From Reichenbachiella versicolor (lineage in GTDB: Bacteria; Bacteroidota; Bacteroidia; Cytophagales; Cyclobacteriaceae): a stretch of 64,000 nucleotides of DNA. The position numbers were made by a program, and so were the translations under genes. The first letter of the stretch is position 1, and each line of letters starts with the position of its first letter. The notes beneath the pieces were generated by a model that saw only the letters and a program-made list of their open reading frames with translations, did not search any database and was not told the origin of the DNA. Of this stretch, positions 1 to 8,600 are shown piece after piece. The DNA lies in the NCBI RefSeq assembly GCF_003171675.1, contig NZ_QFZQ01000001.1, positions 186,001 to 250,000 of the forward strand, read 5' to 3'.

Positions 1-82
1 CTTCATTGTGATTGGTAATCAACTCGCCACCTTAATTCATTTCGATAATTTAAGTAAAAAAATACTGGGACGAAAAAGATAA
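1..82 (+). CDS. C-terminal end of an unidentified protein (partial)
   Basis: An open frame enters from the left edge and stops with TAA at 80-82, giving 26 residues. The visible tail is hydrophobic, then basic (ends KKILGRKR), as in the last segment of a membrane protein with a positively charged cytoplasmic end. A hairpin at 119-143 follows, consistent with a real gene end. Too little is visible to name a family, and chance openness over 80 bases cannot be excluded. Confidence 0.4.
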   Translation, partial: FIVIGNQLATLIHFDNLSKKILGRKR

Positions 83-118
83 GCTCCTAAATGAAGGGTG
101 ATTCATTAAGATTCTTTT

Positions 119-143
119 AGAAAAGTATGCATCATACTTTTCT
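119..143. terminator. Hairpin, probable terminator of the gene entering from the left
   Basis: An 11-bp perfect stem (AGAAAAGTATG at 119-129 with CATACTTTTCT at 133-143) closes a 3-base loop. The 3' arm itself is T-rich but no longer U-run follows. The rest of 83-357 shows no convincing gene. Confidence 0.45.
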
Positions 144-357
144 TAGTTCAGTTGAAGTTGTTATTCTGGAATTTTCCTATGAGGGCATTTCTTTTTATAA
201 GTATTTTTTTCAGCCCTTAATGAGTTGTATGCTATTTGTTTTCGCGTCTTTTTGACGAATAATATTACTGGTTTGTCGATTAATTGAATTTATTCTACTT
301 TTCTAGTATGAAATTGCTTGCTTAAGATCGGTAAATTAGAAATACCCTTTTGGCTTC

Positions 358-1755
358 ATGACATACTCAACTATCTTAAAACAAGCTATTCTTATTATAG
401 TCGTATTGGCTGTAGCAATTTACTCGGCAAATGCGCAAGAGCACCCACTCTCCAAACACGATTCTGCTCTGGTAGTGTCTTATACCCAGGCTTATGAATT
501 GGAGCTCCAAAACAACGTAAATTTCAAAGAAGCTTCTAGATACTTGAATGAAATTGCCTTTATCTACTGGGAGCATAATCAATATGAAAAGGCTATTGAA
601 TATTATAAGGAGTCTGTTGAATTGAATGAGAAAATCGAGAATGAGAATGGAATCGCCATGATTCATAATAATCTAGGTATGCTGCATGCGGATATTATGG
701 ATTATGAAAAGTCTTATGAGTACTTCATGTTGACCTTGGCAGCTCGTCGATCCAAAAATGAAAAAATAGGCATGATATCGGCCATGATCAATTTATCTGT
801 GGTCTTGAATAATCTAAAGAGGTACGATGAGTCTATTGATTTTCTACAGCAGTCTCTCAAGCTAGCGCGTGAGATGGGGGATGTACATCAAATGAAAAGT
901 TGCTATGGTATGCTGTCGGAGACCTATGAGAAAGCGGGAAATGTCGATCAGTCCATTTACTATTTTAATTTGTACAAGACCTTTACCCAAATGATCCAAA
1001 ATGAACAGATCAATCAAGTCATGGAGGATTATTCTGAAGAGAAACTTATCAAACAACGGCTGGAAATAGAGAATAATGAAAATCGACAGAAGTTAGTAGA
1101 GAAGCAAGCAGAATTAAATTTGATAGAGACTAAAAAGAATCAATTTGAACAAGAGCTAAACTCCTACGATAGTATCACTAGATCTTTATATGCAGATCTT
1201 GGACAGAAAGAACTTCAACTTGAATTGCTCACTAAACAATCGCAAATAGAGCAGCTTAAAGCTCAACAGCAGATTAATCAGCAAAAAGCAGAGAAAGAAG
1301 AGGAAAAAAGGAAGCTTCATTATGCATTGATTTTTACACTGATTGTTTTAATCATCTTGTTCTTCCTTGTCAGAAGTAAAAGGAGAACCAAAAAATGGGC
1401 AATCTCAACGGCCGAAAAAAATAAGGTAATCGAACGCCAAGGAAATGAGTTGAAAGACTTGAATGCAAACCTTCAGGTGCTGGTAGAGCAACGTACGAAG
1501 AAGCTCAAACTTGCCAATGAAAAGCTTAGTGAATTTATTTTTTCGAATAGCCATATTATTAGGAGACCAGTAGCTAACATCAAGGGGATTGTCAATTTAT
1601 TGAATCAAAATGGTGTTGATGAAAAAAATGCGCAGCTCATAGAAATGTTGGACGCAAGCAACAATGAACTAGACGAGGCACTTACTCTCTTCAATGAAAG
1701 CCTTACACTTAGCGAATCTACTCTGGATGAAACTAACCATGATACTGATAGTTGA
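358..1755 (+). CDS. TPR / coiled-coil membrane protein with a histidine-kinase-type dimerisation helix but no ATPase domain
   Basis: 465 residues. An N-terminal hydrophobic signal (about 8-26, ending SANAQ) is followed by TPR-like helices (about 40-215), a charged coiled coil (about 220-320), one membrane segment (about 321-338) and a cytoplasmic tail. The tail has a second coiled coil and FSNSHIIRRPVANIKGIVNLL-type sequence around His399, which resembles the H-box region of Bacteroidota hybrid TPR histidine kinases. The protein ends about 50 residues later, so the catalytic HATPase domain (N, G1, G2 boxes) is absent. This is not an obvious frameshift: the next base begins a new gene with its own signal peptide (TGA then ATG at 1753-1758). 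It may be a phosphotransfer or scaffold protein served by another kinase; that role is inference. Confidence 0.7.
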   Translation: MTYSTILKQAILIIVVLAVAIYSANAQEHPLSKHDSALVVSYTQAYELELQNNVNFKEASRYLNEIAFIYWEHNQYEKAIEYYKESVELNEKIENENGIAMIHNNLGMLHADIMDYEKSYEYFMLTLAARRSKNEKIGMISAMINLSVVLNNLKRYDESIDFLQQSLKLAREMGDVHQMKSCYGMLSETYEKAGNVDQSIYYFNLYKTFTQMIQNEQINQVMEDYSEEKLIKQRLEIENNENRQKLVEKQAELNLIETKKNQFEQELNSYDSITRSLYADLGQKELQLELLTKQSQIEQLKAQQQINQQKAEKEEEKRKLHYALIFTLIVLIILFFLVRSKRRTKKWAISTAEKNKVIERQGNELKDLNANLQVLVEQRTKKLKLANEKLSEFIFSNSHIIRRPVANIKGIVNLLNQNGVDEKNAQLIEMLDASNNELDEALTLFNESLTLSESTLDETNHDTDS

Positions 1756-3489
1756 ATGAAGATATTAACCACACTCGTATCCCTAGCGTTTTTAGTTCAG
1801 ATGGCGTACTCGCAGTCTGATACACTTCAGTCACCAGCTTATACTGGTGAGGATGGTAAAATATATTGGAATAAAAATGCTCCCATTTATCTGCGGATAG
1901 CAAGTACACCAGATGAGAAAGGAGTCTTGTTGAAAAGCGAAGATCAGTCTCAGTATTCTAATCCTATTTATTTAGACACGGAAGGGGTCAATTATATCAG
2001 AACTAGAAATGCTGTAAACAATCAAACCAAGGAAGTAGTCTTGCCACACCAAGAAGTAGCTTTGCCTATTTATGCTGATGGTACTGCACCTATTTCAAAA
2101 GCCACCTTTCAAAATGCGATTAGATATACCAACAATGGAATAGAGTATTTGGGGAAAGGAATCAGGATAGCCCTATCAGGAGCTGATAATCAATCTGGGC
2201 TGAAAGAGATTTATTACGCCAAAGGGCAAAATGATTTTGAGCTTTATACAGATACTATTGACTTTGTAGATGCTTCTGGTTCATCGTCGTTAAAGTTTTT
2301 TGCGGTGGATAATGTTGGAAATAAAGAGAAGGAGAATCAGGTTAACTTGGTATTAGACTATGCTCCACCAAAAACAACTCTAAGTTATTTAGGACCACAA
2401 ATAAATAACACTTTCACTTTTAAATCTAAATTCAAGTTTGAAGCTACGGATAGTTTATCAGGTGTATCTTCTATTTTTTACAAGTTCGATAGTGGCGATT
2501 ATCAAATCTATACTAGGAATATCGAGATAGATCAATTGAGTGATGGGTATCATCAGATCACTTACTACTCTGTAGATAATGTGAACAATAGAGAAGAAGA
2601 AATTAGCTACGAGTTTTATTTAGACATTTCTTCACCTATAACCTCTGCTGTTATACTAGGAGATAGATTTATTGTCGAGGATAAGATTTACTTCTCAGGG
2701 AGGAGTAAACTTAAATTGACTGCAGTAGACAATAGAGCAGGAGTGAAGGAGATTAAGTATAGTATCAACGAAAAGGATTTTGTGGATTACACTAAACCGT
2801 TTTATCTCCCTAGTCGATCAGGAATACATAAGATTCGATACTATTCTGTAGATAATTTTAATAATAAAACAAACAGTCGGAACAGTACAAATGGATTTCA
2901 AGAGTTTAAGCATATAGCTACTAAAGTCTATGTAGACCTTACTGGACCGGATTTGAGTTTTGACTACGAGGGTCCAGCACTGGTTGCAAGAGATACTTTG
3001 TTTGTTTCCTCAGATACTAAGATCATTTTGAAGGCTACAGATTCTGAATCTGGAATGCGAAAGATAACCTACAACTTAGGTGAATCTGCGGTAGAGTATG
3101 ATTACAAAGATCCATTCCAGTTCAAAGAAAGTGGGTATCGTTCTGTAGACTATTATGGATATGACAATGTCAATAATAGAAATGTATCTCATCTAAACAT
3201 CTTTGTCGATAGTACAGGGCCTCATCTGATATCCTCTTTTAGTAGGAAATTTGATGAAGGTAATAGCGACCGCTATCTTTTCCATTCTAGTGTCAAGGTG
3301 TATTTAGCAGCTCAAGACGATCATACAGGACTTCAGGATATATCTTATTCTCTAAACGGAGGAGCTGAGGTGTACAACTCCGCAATCATATCATTAAAGA
3401 AGAATGGCGTTTATAAAATAAAAGTTACGGGTAGTGATTTACTAGGAAACGAAACCGAAAAGGAAATAGAGGTTGAAATAAACAAGTAA
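1756..3489 (+). CDS. Secreted repeat protein with OmpL47-type beta domains
   Basis: 577 residues with an N-terminal signal (about 1-19, ending AYSQ). The body holds about five repeats of roughly 90 residues, each with a core of type D-x-x-SG-(L/V/M)-x-x-I-x-Y followed by a segment reading Y-(Y/F)-(S/A)-V-D-N-x-x-N, for example around residues 150, 235, 330, 430 and 530. This pattern matches the OmpL47-type beta-sandwich seen in surface proteins. It starts directly after the stop of the TPR gene, so the two are almost certainly translated from one message and probably work together at the cell envelope. No type IX sorting domain is seen at the C-terminus (ends EIEVEINK). Confidence 0.75.
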   Translation: MKILTTLVSLAFLVQMAYSQSDTLQSPAYTGEDGKIYWNKNAPIYLRIASTPDEKGVLLKSEDQSQYSNPIYLDTEGVNYIRTRNAVNNQTKEVVLPHQEVALPIYADGTAPISKATFQNAIRYTNNGIEYLGKGIRIALSGADNQSGLKEIYYAKGQNDFELYTDTIDFVDASGSSSLKFFAVDNVGNKEKENQVNLVLDYAPPKTTLSYLGPQINNTFTFKSKFKFEATDSLSGVSSIFYKFDSGDYQIYTRNIEIDQLSDGYHQITYYSVDNVNNREEEISYEFYLDISSPITSAVILGDRFIVEDKIYFSGRSKLKLTAVDNRAGVKEIKYSINEKDFVDYTKPFYLPSRSGIHKIRYYSVDNFNNKTNSRNSTNGFQEFKHIATKVYVDLTGPDLSFDYEGPALVARDTLFVSSDTKIILKATDSESGMRKITYNLGESAVEYDYKDPFQFKESGYRSVDYYGYDNVNNRNVSHLNIFVDSTGPHLISSFSRKFDEGNSDRYLFHSSVKVYLAAQDDHTGLQDISYSLNGGAEVYNSAIISLKKNGVYKIKVTGSDLLGNETEKEIEVEINK

Positions 3490-3528
3490 ACTATTATACT
3501 CTTCGAGGATTTCTTGAAAGGGAAATTA

Positions 3529-4455
3529 CTAATTGTTATTCAGTGTATTCAGGTATAATTGTCTTCTGGACCCACCATCGTTAAAGATTGACCTGATACG
3601 CTCTCGTTGACCTTTGGTAAACATAATCATTGATTCATCATAGACTCTATCCATGAAGTTCATAAACATGTCGTTGCTGCCACATGAGCTCTGAGGGTAC
3701 GTTGGATTACCGGTATACTGGGATAACTGAACGGGGGTGTCATCCACCATATCACCTTCTTCGCAGTCTCCATCTTTACCATATATGTGTAACAGACTTA
3801 GCCAATGTCCTATTTCATGAGTCGCCGTTCTGCCGTAGTTGAGGTTGGGTGCTATTGGAGGGAGTGTCCCAAATGCTCTTGGGTCTATAACCACTCCATC
3901 TATCCTAGGGTCACAATCAGGGAATTGGGCATACCCAGCCAATACAAGATTTCCATGACGGTCGCTAAGATCGGCTATCCAGATGTTCAAATACTGATCA
4001 CGAGGCCATGCATCTTGACCACCTTGATTGGTATTGTACAATTTGAGGTCTTCGAAGGAAGTCTCATCAGCTATTGTTTTACCATCCCATCCAGTTACTT
4101 CGCTTGAAGTTCTAACGATACCCGAAGTCAAGTTCCCTTCTGGATCTTTTTCCGCCAGATGAAATTCTATTCCCACATCAGCTACTAGGTCGATAAACTC
4201 AGATGGCGCATTGGTATGATCTGGGTTTTGTCTTCTATAATCTTGGTTGAGAACTTCGATTTGTGATTTGATCTTCTCGTCACTGATTTCAAAAGGGGCA
4301 GGAGAATAATTAACTACATGCACCACTATCGGAATCCTGATTATCTCGTTACTGGGAATTTCTGCAGGTATTTTTGTAGGCTTGACCTCAGTATCCTTGG
4401 AACATGAAGAAAGGAGTATTGCTAAAACTAGCATTGCAATTTCAGACCTAATCAT
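3529..4455 (-). CDS. Secreted lipoprotein zinc metalloprotease, M43 (pappalysin-like)
   Basis: The start at 4455 (MIRSEIAMLV) is preferred over an upstream ATG at 4587 because it places a lipoprotein signal with lipobox LLSSC at the N-terminus; 308 residues result. The zinc site reads HEIGHWLSLLH at residues 213-223, i.e. HExxHxxSxxH, with Ser where M43 enzymes normally have Gly. A Met-turn-like MNFMD segment follows near residue 265, and paired Cys residues lie around the site as in the family. It should be an extracellular or surface-anchored peptidase. No type IX sorting domain is present; the lipid anchor would replace it. Confidence 0.8.
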   Translation of the reverse strand: MIRSEIAMLVLAILLSSCSKDTEVKPTKIPAEIPSNEIIRIPIVVHVVNYSPAPFEISDEKIKSQIEVLNQDYRRQNPDHTNAPSEFIDLVADVGIEFHLAEKDPEGNLTSGIVRTSSEVTGWDGKTIADETSFEDLKLYNTNQGGQDAWPRDQYLNIWIADLSDRHGNLVLAGYAQFPDCDPRIDGVVIDPRAFGTLPPIAPNLNYGRTATHEIGHWLSLLHIYGKDGDCEEGDMVDDTPVQLSQYTGNPTYPQSSCGSNDMFMNFMDRVYDESMIMFTKGQRERIRSIFNDGGSRRQLYLNTLNNN

Positions 4456-4583
4456 GGGGTAATCTACTTTAGAACTAATCAAATTGAATACAAGGATAGT
4501 TAAGCAATATTGAGTAACGTTTTCTCTTCCTTTCGAAATACTAGTAATGTCCTTGAGCAAAAACAATATTACTAATCGACAAC

Positions 4584-4781
4584 TCAAAGGTCATGTTCTT
4601 TAGAGAAATTTAAGGCTAAAAACATTTCTACTCCGGCACAAGGGGTCGGCTTAGGAGTCTTTTCACATTGGAAACCAATACTTGAAATGTACTCTCCAGA
4701 GAGTAGGTTGTCAATAGGAGCTTGAGCATTGATACTCAAAAATGAACTTATAAGAATTATAAAAAGTATGTGTCTGTTCAC
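4584..4781 (-). CDS. Small secreted protein, unknown (65 aa)
   Basis: An N-terminal signal (about 1-20, ending SINAQ) precedes a 45-residue mature part with two Cys (QCEKTPKPTPC). It lies 128 bp upstream of the metalloprotease gene on the same strand. It may be a genuine small secreted protein or the 5' remnant of a longer gene; nothing in the sequence identifies a family. Confidence 0.45.
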   Translation of the reverse strand: MNRHILFIILISSFLSINAQAPIDNLLSGEYISSIGFQCEKTPKPTPCAGVEMFLALNFSKEHDL

Positions 4782-4898
4782 GGTAGTTCTTCAATATTCC
4801 AGTCAAATCTATCACTATACTATTGATATCTGGATCAAGCTGTCACAACTCTTCCAATTATTTGAAGACACATTAAGTAAAGCTCGACCGAACTAGAT

Positions 4899-5372
4899 TC
4901 AAAATACATCTGTAGTAAACCCAACTTCTTTACCTACTTTTTGAATGAACTTTTTGGCGGCTCTTGTATTGCCGTGAATAGTATAGATCGTACGACCATT
5001 GGTGTCATGTAGCTTCAATACTTGAAACATACCGAAGTATTTGGGTTTCGTCATATCCTCCCATGAATAGCTTTTACTATTTCTCCCATGAGTGACAGTA
5101 AAACCATTTTCATGATAAGTAACTCTTGCGGACTTATACCTTGATACCAATATGCCTACATATGAACTATATCCTGCGAAAAAAATAATAACAGGAATAC
5201 CTCCAATAGATACAAAGCCTTCTGATATTACAACAATAGCAGCCCACAGACAACATAGGAGAGTGATACAACAAAGTATCATCACAACGAAATAAGTAAG
5301 TATTTGAATTATTAGTGGGTTGGGTATAGTTACCTTGTTTTTGAAGGAATTCCTTTCAGTATCTCTATTCAT
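4899..5372 (-). CDS. Membrane protein with two TM segments and a PH-like tail, unknown
   Basis: 157 residues. Two long hydrophobic segments (about 18-48 and 53-72) are followed by a roughly 80-residue soluble domain that begins after a basic stretch (SRYKSARVTYHENGF) and has the strand pattern of bacterial PH-like domains (YSWEDMTK, then LKLHDTNGR). No enzyme motif is visible. It lies alone between other minus-strand small genes. Confidence 0.6.
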   Translation of the reverse strand: MNRDTERNSFKNKVTIPNPLIIQILTYFVVMILCCITLLCCLWAAIVVISEGFVSIGGIPVIIFFAGYSSYVGILVSRYKSARVTYHENGFTVTHGRNSKSYSWEDMTKPKYFGMFQVLKLHDTNGRTIYTIHGNTRAAKKFIQKVGKEVGFTTDVF

Positions 5373-5564
5373 TGTGATTAATTACTTCTAATGCTCATAA
5401 CGTTGAGTTACTTGATTTGGTACAAGCAATAGATATTCAAGATACAATCTACAAAAACTGTCGATTCCCATCACCTACATGTTTTTACTAATAGAAAAGA
5501 ATCTACCTAACCTACCTCGTTACTATTGAGAGATAGAATAGTAAAAAGTAAATAAAAAGGAGGG

Positions 5565-6074
5565 CTACCAGTGAAATTCCCTGTCTTTGATAGGTAAATG
5601 TTCTGGAACATAAATGTCCGTAATTAGAGTAGACTTGTTGGAGAACTGTTCATGTTCAAACTGGACAGTAAGCTGTTCCTCTGATAGCCTTAGTATTTTG
5701 AAATACTTATGTTCTTCCTCAATATTCATAATGGAAGGCAATCGTTTGCTAGTCCATTTAATATAGAAGTACCCTTTCTGATCTTTGATGAACTTCCAGT
5801 CGGCATATATAGTCTCACCACAGTCTCTGTGATCACCAGAGTTATCATGCATGGTCATGTCAGACTTATAAGTCTCCCTATGCGAAAGGAAGCAATCTCC
5901 CATATTTATTCGGGTTTTATTATTGAATCTACGGGCAAGTTTCCAAGTTTTCGATGAGTCACCTGTTAGAAGAAATTTAGCATTTGTGGGAAGTTTAAAT
6001 GTTCCTAACTCAGTCTTTGAACAAGCCAATTGAAAAAGGGATACTGCTAGTAGAAGGATTAGATTTCTTTTCAT
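5565..6074 (-). CDS. Lipocalin-like lipoprotein, unknown function
   Basis: 169 residues with a lipoprotein signal and lipobox QLACS near residue 18. The mature start has KTWKLAR, followed by alternating short strands ending in LRLSEEQLTVQF. This 'strand-KxWxL ... FxIxxLTxxxLxL' arrangement is typical of the lipocalin-like proteins common in Bacteroidota. It is likely anchored in the envelope; ligand unknown. Confidence 0.6.
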   Translation of the reverse strand: MKRNLILLLAVSLFQLACSKTELGTFKLPTNAKFLLTGDSSKTWKLARRFNNKTRINMGDCFLSHRETYKSDMTMHDNSGDHRDCGETIYADWKFIKDQKGYFYIKWTSKRLPSIMNIEEEHKYFKILRLSEEQLTVQFEHEQFSNKSTLITDIYVPEHLPIKDREFHW

Positions 6075-6195
6075 TGATAGAATGGTTTTCTACTGAACTA
6101 ATACAATTATATGTGGATACTGGGCTCGTTAATTTACTCATATTTAATTCTTTATGAAAGTAAAAAAGCATCCTGTTAATGAGGGGGACACCTCA

Positions 6196-6468
6196 TGGTT
6201 GATGAATTGTAACGTCTGGTTGGTCACCTGTAATGCTTGGTTGATGAAATGTAACGTCTGGTTGATCACATGTAACCCTTGGTTGATGAATTGTAACGTC
6301 TGGTTGGTCATAAGTAATGTCTGGTTGATGAAATGTAATGTCTGGTTGATCGCATGTAACCCTTGGTTGATGAATTGTAACGTCTGGTTGATCACATGTA
6401 ATGCTTGGTTGATGAGATGTAACGTCTGGTTGATCACATGTAACCCTTGGTTGATGAAATGTAACAAC
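6196..6468. repeat. 21-bp minisatellite, 13 copies with an 84-bp higher-order unit
   Basis: Thirteen consecutive 21-bp units, each starting TGGTTG, run without gaps. Units alternate between four sub-types (A-B-C-D) that recur in the same order three times, so the array is built from an 84-bp super-unit plus one extra unit. Because 21 is a multiple of 3, long frames stay open on both strands (126 aa on plus; 108 and 96 aa on minus) and encode simple 7-residue repeats. None of these frames shows evidence of being a gene beyond being open. Confidence 0.9.
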
Positions 6469-6533
6469 ACTGTTTTTGATCATCTGAAAACAAAGGGTAG
6501 GCCTAGAACCATAATTCTTAGAAGTGAAAAGTA

Positions 6534-6560
6534 GAGGAGCTGATACTAATCAAGCTCCTC
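6534..6560. terminator. Hairpin after the minisatellite
   Basis: Perfect 8-bp stem GAGGAGCT / AGCTCCTC with an 11-base loop. No U-run follows, so it is only a possible terminator. The 6535-6853 stretch holds this and the next hairpin but no recognisable gene. Confidence 0.35.
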
Positions 6561-6593
6561 TGGTGGTCCAAAGTATATGATCTTTTAGTTTTG

Positions 6594-6622
6594 TCATGAG
6601 TAAATCTTGCATTTACTCATGA
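6594..6622. other. Perfect 12-bp inverted repeat
   Basis: TCATGAGTAAAT at 6594-6605 pairs perfectly with ATTTACTCATGA at 6611-6622 around a 5-base loop. No T-run follows on either side, so it may be an operator-like dyad or an RNA hairpin rather than a terminator. Confidence 0.4.
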
Positions 6623-6853
6623 TAGATTATTGATTCAGAATGTAGTTTCGGGTCTATTGTACATTCTAGGAATTCGTATGGCAATTGCTTGAATAGTTCA
6701 AGCTATGAGACTTAACGATTCATAGTTTTTCTTAGTCAACTGCAGGTATCTATATGGGGATATGGACAGGAATATAAACACACCGCTAGAACCTATCTGA
6801 GTGTATGAGATAGACCTAATAGTAGACTAAAATACAGTAAACTATTGCTTGAG

Positions 6854-7246
6854 TCACTGAGACTGTATCCTGATCTTTTCTTCTTCGAAGCCAATAATGT
6901 AGTTTTCTATGACTTTCAATACGAACTCCATACTGGTCTTGACATCGGTGTCATCGAACTTGAGGATCTCATATCGGGTCAGTTCAAGCTTTCTCTGACG
7001 GGTTTGGTCATCAGCGTCCGTCTTGGATTCTGCATCCGAACCTCCTTCTATTTCAATGATTAGCTTCAGCTCGTGTGAGTAAAAATCTACTATGTAACCT
7101 TTGAGTGGTTTTTGATAGTGGAATGGATAGCCCATCATTTTTTTACCGCTTAGCTCCTGCCATAGTAATTCTCTGGAAGAAGTGGCATTGAGAGAAAGGC
7201 CTTGGGGGATTTGTTCTACGTCTTTGTTGTAGGATTTGGTATTCAT
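6854..7246 (-). CDS. DUF559 (Vsr-like endonuclease fold) protein
   Basis: 130 residues. The core matches the DUF559 pattern: an early ELLWQELSGKK helix, then YPFHYQKPLKGYIVDFYSH, then LIIEIEGGSD and a late YEILKFDDTDV strand. In the PD-(D/E)xK fold of this family the catalytic acids are the Asp of YIVDFY and the Glu of the IEIEGG strand, and both are present. Such proteins are often spread by horizontal transfer; function is generally unproven. Confidence 0.75.
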   Translation of the reverse strand: MNTKSYNKDVEQIPQGLSLNATSSRELLWQELSGKKMMGYPFHYQKPLKGYIVDFYSHELKLIIEIEGGSDAESKTDADDQTRQRKLELTRYEILKFDDTDVKTSMEFVLKVIENYIIGFEEEKIRIQSQ

Positions 7247-7367
7247 TGGTTTGGGTAGTTTGGTTTATAATTAAAGTTAGGTGATTTATTCCAATATTGA
7301 GATTGGATATTGAAAAAACGTTGTGAACTATGGTGTATCTGACAACTTTTTTCTATTCACATAACTT

Positions 7368-7398
7368 TTAGGTGTGTTTCCTACAAATTGTATCTTCG
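7368..7398 (+). promoter_or_regulatory. Candidate Bacteroidota promoter of the Crp/Fnr gene
   Basis: A -7 element TATCTTCG (7391-7398) fits the Bacteroidota TAnnTTTG type. The -33 region about 19 bases upstream reads TTTTAG, a weak match to TTTG. The predicted start of transcription would lie about 20 bases before the ATG at 7424. Confidence 0.35.
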
Positions 7399-7423
7399 TA
7401 TGCTACCCTGAAATCGATATGTC

Positions 7424-7996
7424 ATGAATCAGAATTTATATGAATACCTGAGTTTGTGTTTTCCTTTAACACCCAATGAGCTCAAAGAGGTAGGTTCACT
7501 GTTCCGTCTGGAATCGTATAGTAAAGGAGATTTTTTCTTGAAGCAGGGGCAGTATTGTAAAGCTCTCAATTTTGTACAGCGTGGGTATATGAGGTTTTAT
7601 GCTTTGAAAGAAGGCAAGGAAGTCACACAATGGATATCTCCTAGCGGTTATTTTGTGACAGATCTCAATAGCCTTCTTTTTGGAGAGCCTTCAAGGTGGA
7701 ATATTCAAGCCTTAGAAGATACGGAGATGTATAGTATCAGTAAGTCGGATTATGAATCATTGGGGGAGAAAATCCCTAATTGGTCCAAAGCCGAGAAGAG
7801 CTTTATAGGAAGGTGTTTTGTGACTTTAGAGAACCGCGTACATGATCTGATATCACTAAGTGCAGAGGAGAGGTATCATAAGTTGATCGGACAAAATCAT
7901 AATTTACTTAATGAGGTGCCTCTTCAATATGTCGCTTCTATGCTGGGTATGTCTCCAGAAACACTAAGTAGAATTAGAGCTAAGATGCTTTCTTGA
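7424..7996 (+). CDS. Crp/Fnr-family transcriptional regulator
   Basis: 190 residues, full length for the Bacteroidota class. An N-terminal cyclic-nucleotide-binding-type jelly roll (about 15-110, with YSKGDFFLKQGQ and VQRGYMRFY) is followed by a dimer helix and a short helix-turn-helix at the C-terminus (PLQYVASMLGMSPETLSRIR). No Cys cluster for an FeS centre is seen, so it is not a classic Fnr. An SRPBCC gene follows 68 bp downstream on the same strand and may be its target or partner. Confidence 0.85.
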   Translation: MNQNLYEYLSLCFPLTPNELKEVGSLFRLESYSKGDFFLKQGQYCKALNFVQRGYMRFYALKEGKEVTQWISPSGYFVTDLNSLLFGEPSRWNIQALEDTEMYSISKSDYESLGEKIPNWSKAEKSFIGRCFVTLENRVHDLISLSAEERYHKLIGQNHNLLNEVPLQYVASMLGMSPETLSRIRAKMLS

Positions 7997-8064
7997 CATT
8001 TGTCAAGCGATGTTCTATTTCCCCACTTTTTATTTGTCATTGATTCTGAACATTCAAATAATTA

Positions 8065-8496
8065 ATGATGGCAAAAAAAGAAATACATACCTCTATTCAA
8101 ATTTTTGCACCTATAGAACGTGTATGGCAGGTATTAACAGACTTTGAGAATTATAAGTCATGGAATCCGTTTATTGAGTCAATAGAGGGGAATGTTGAAT
8201 TAGGAAAGACGATTCGAGTTCGAGCAGGAGGAATGAATTTTAGTCCCATAGTGTTGGACTTTGATGCTAATGATCAATTGAAGTGGAGAGGAAAGCTTGT
8301 CGCTGATGTGCTGTTTAGCGGAGAGCATTATTTCAGAGTGGAAAAAGTAAATGATGCAGAAACTACTTTCCTGCATGGAGAGTACTTTCAGGGGATATTG
8401 GTGTCGATTCTTAGTGGCAAACTAGAGGATACTCGATTGGGCTTTGAAAGTATGAATCAAGCGCTGAAAGAGGAGTGTGAAAGAAAAGGGATTTGA
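8065..8496 (+). CDS. SRPBCC (START/Bet v1-like) domain protein
   Basis: 143 residues. The sequence follows the SRPBCC layout: IQIFAPIERVWQVLTDFENYKSWNPF near the start, central strands, and a long C-terminal helix (LGFESMNQALKEECER). The fold forms a hydrophobic cavity for small lipophilic ligands; the ligand is unknown. Two consecutive ATG codons at 8065 and 8068 make the exact start uncertain by one residue. The preceding Crp/Fnr gene is the likely operon partner. Confidence 0.8.
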   Translation: MMAKKEIHTSIQIFAPIERVWQVLTDFENYKSWNPFIESIEGNVELGKTIRVRAGGMNFSPIVLDFDANDQLKWRGKLVADVLFSGEHYFRVEKVNDAETTFLHGEYFQGILVSILSGKLEDTRLGFESMNQALKEECERKGI

Positions 8497-8543
8497 TTTT
8501 GCCTTTTTGGTTTGTATCGGCTGTAAGCGATAGTCATACAAAA

Positions 8544-8575
8544 AAAGAGTCTGCTGTAGGTACGGCAGACTCTTT
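8544..8575. terminator. Bidirectional terminator between convergent genes
   Basis: Perfect 11-bp stem AAAGAGTCTGC / GCAGACTCTTT with a 10-base loop, preceded by an A-run and ending in a T-run. It serves the plus-strand SRPBCC gene and the minus-strand PepSY gene. Confidence 0.8.
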
Positions 8576-8600
8576 GATTGAATAGCTAATTGAAAAAACC

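Noticed and set aside
4456-4587. N-terminal extension of the metalloprotease to 4587
   Set aside because: It would put 44 non-signal residues before a perfect lipoprotein signal; 4455 is the natural start.
6144-6534. Proteins encoded by the 21-bp array on either strand
   Set aside because: Openness follows from a repeat length divisible by three without stop codons; no signal, start context or protein-like composition favours one frame.
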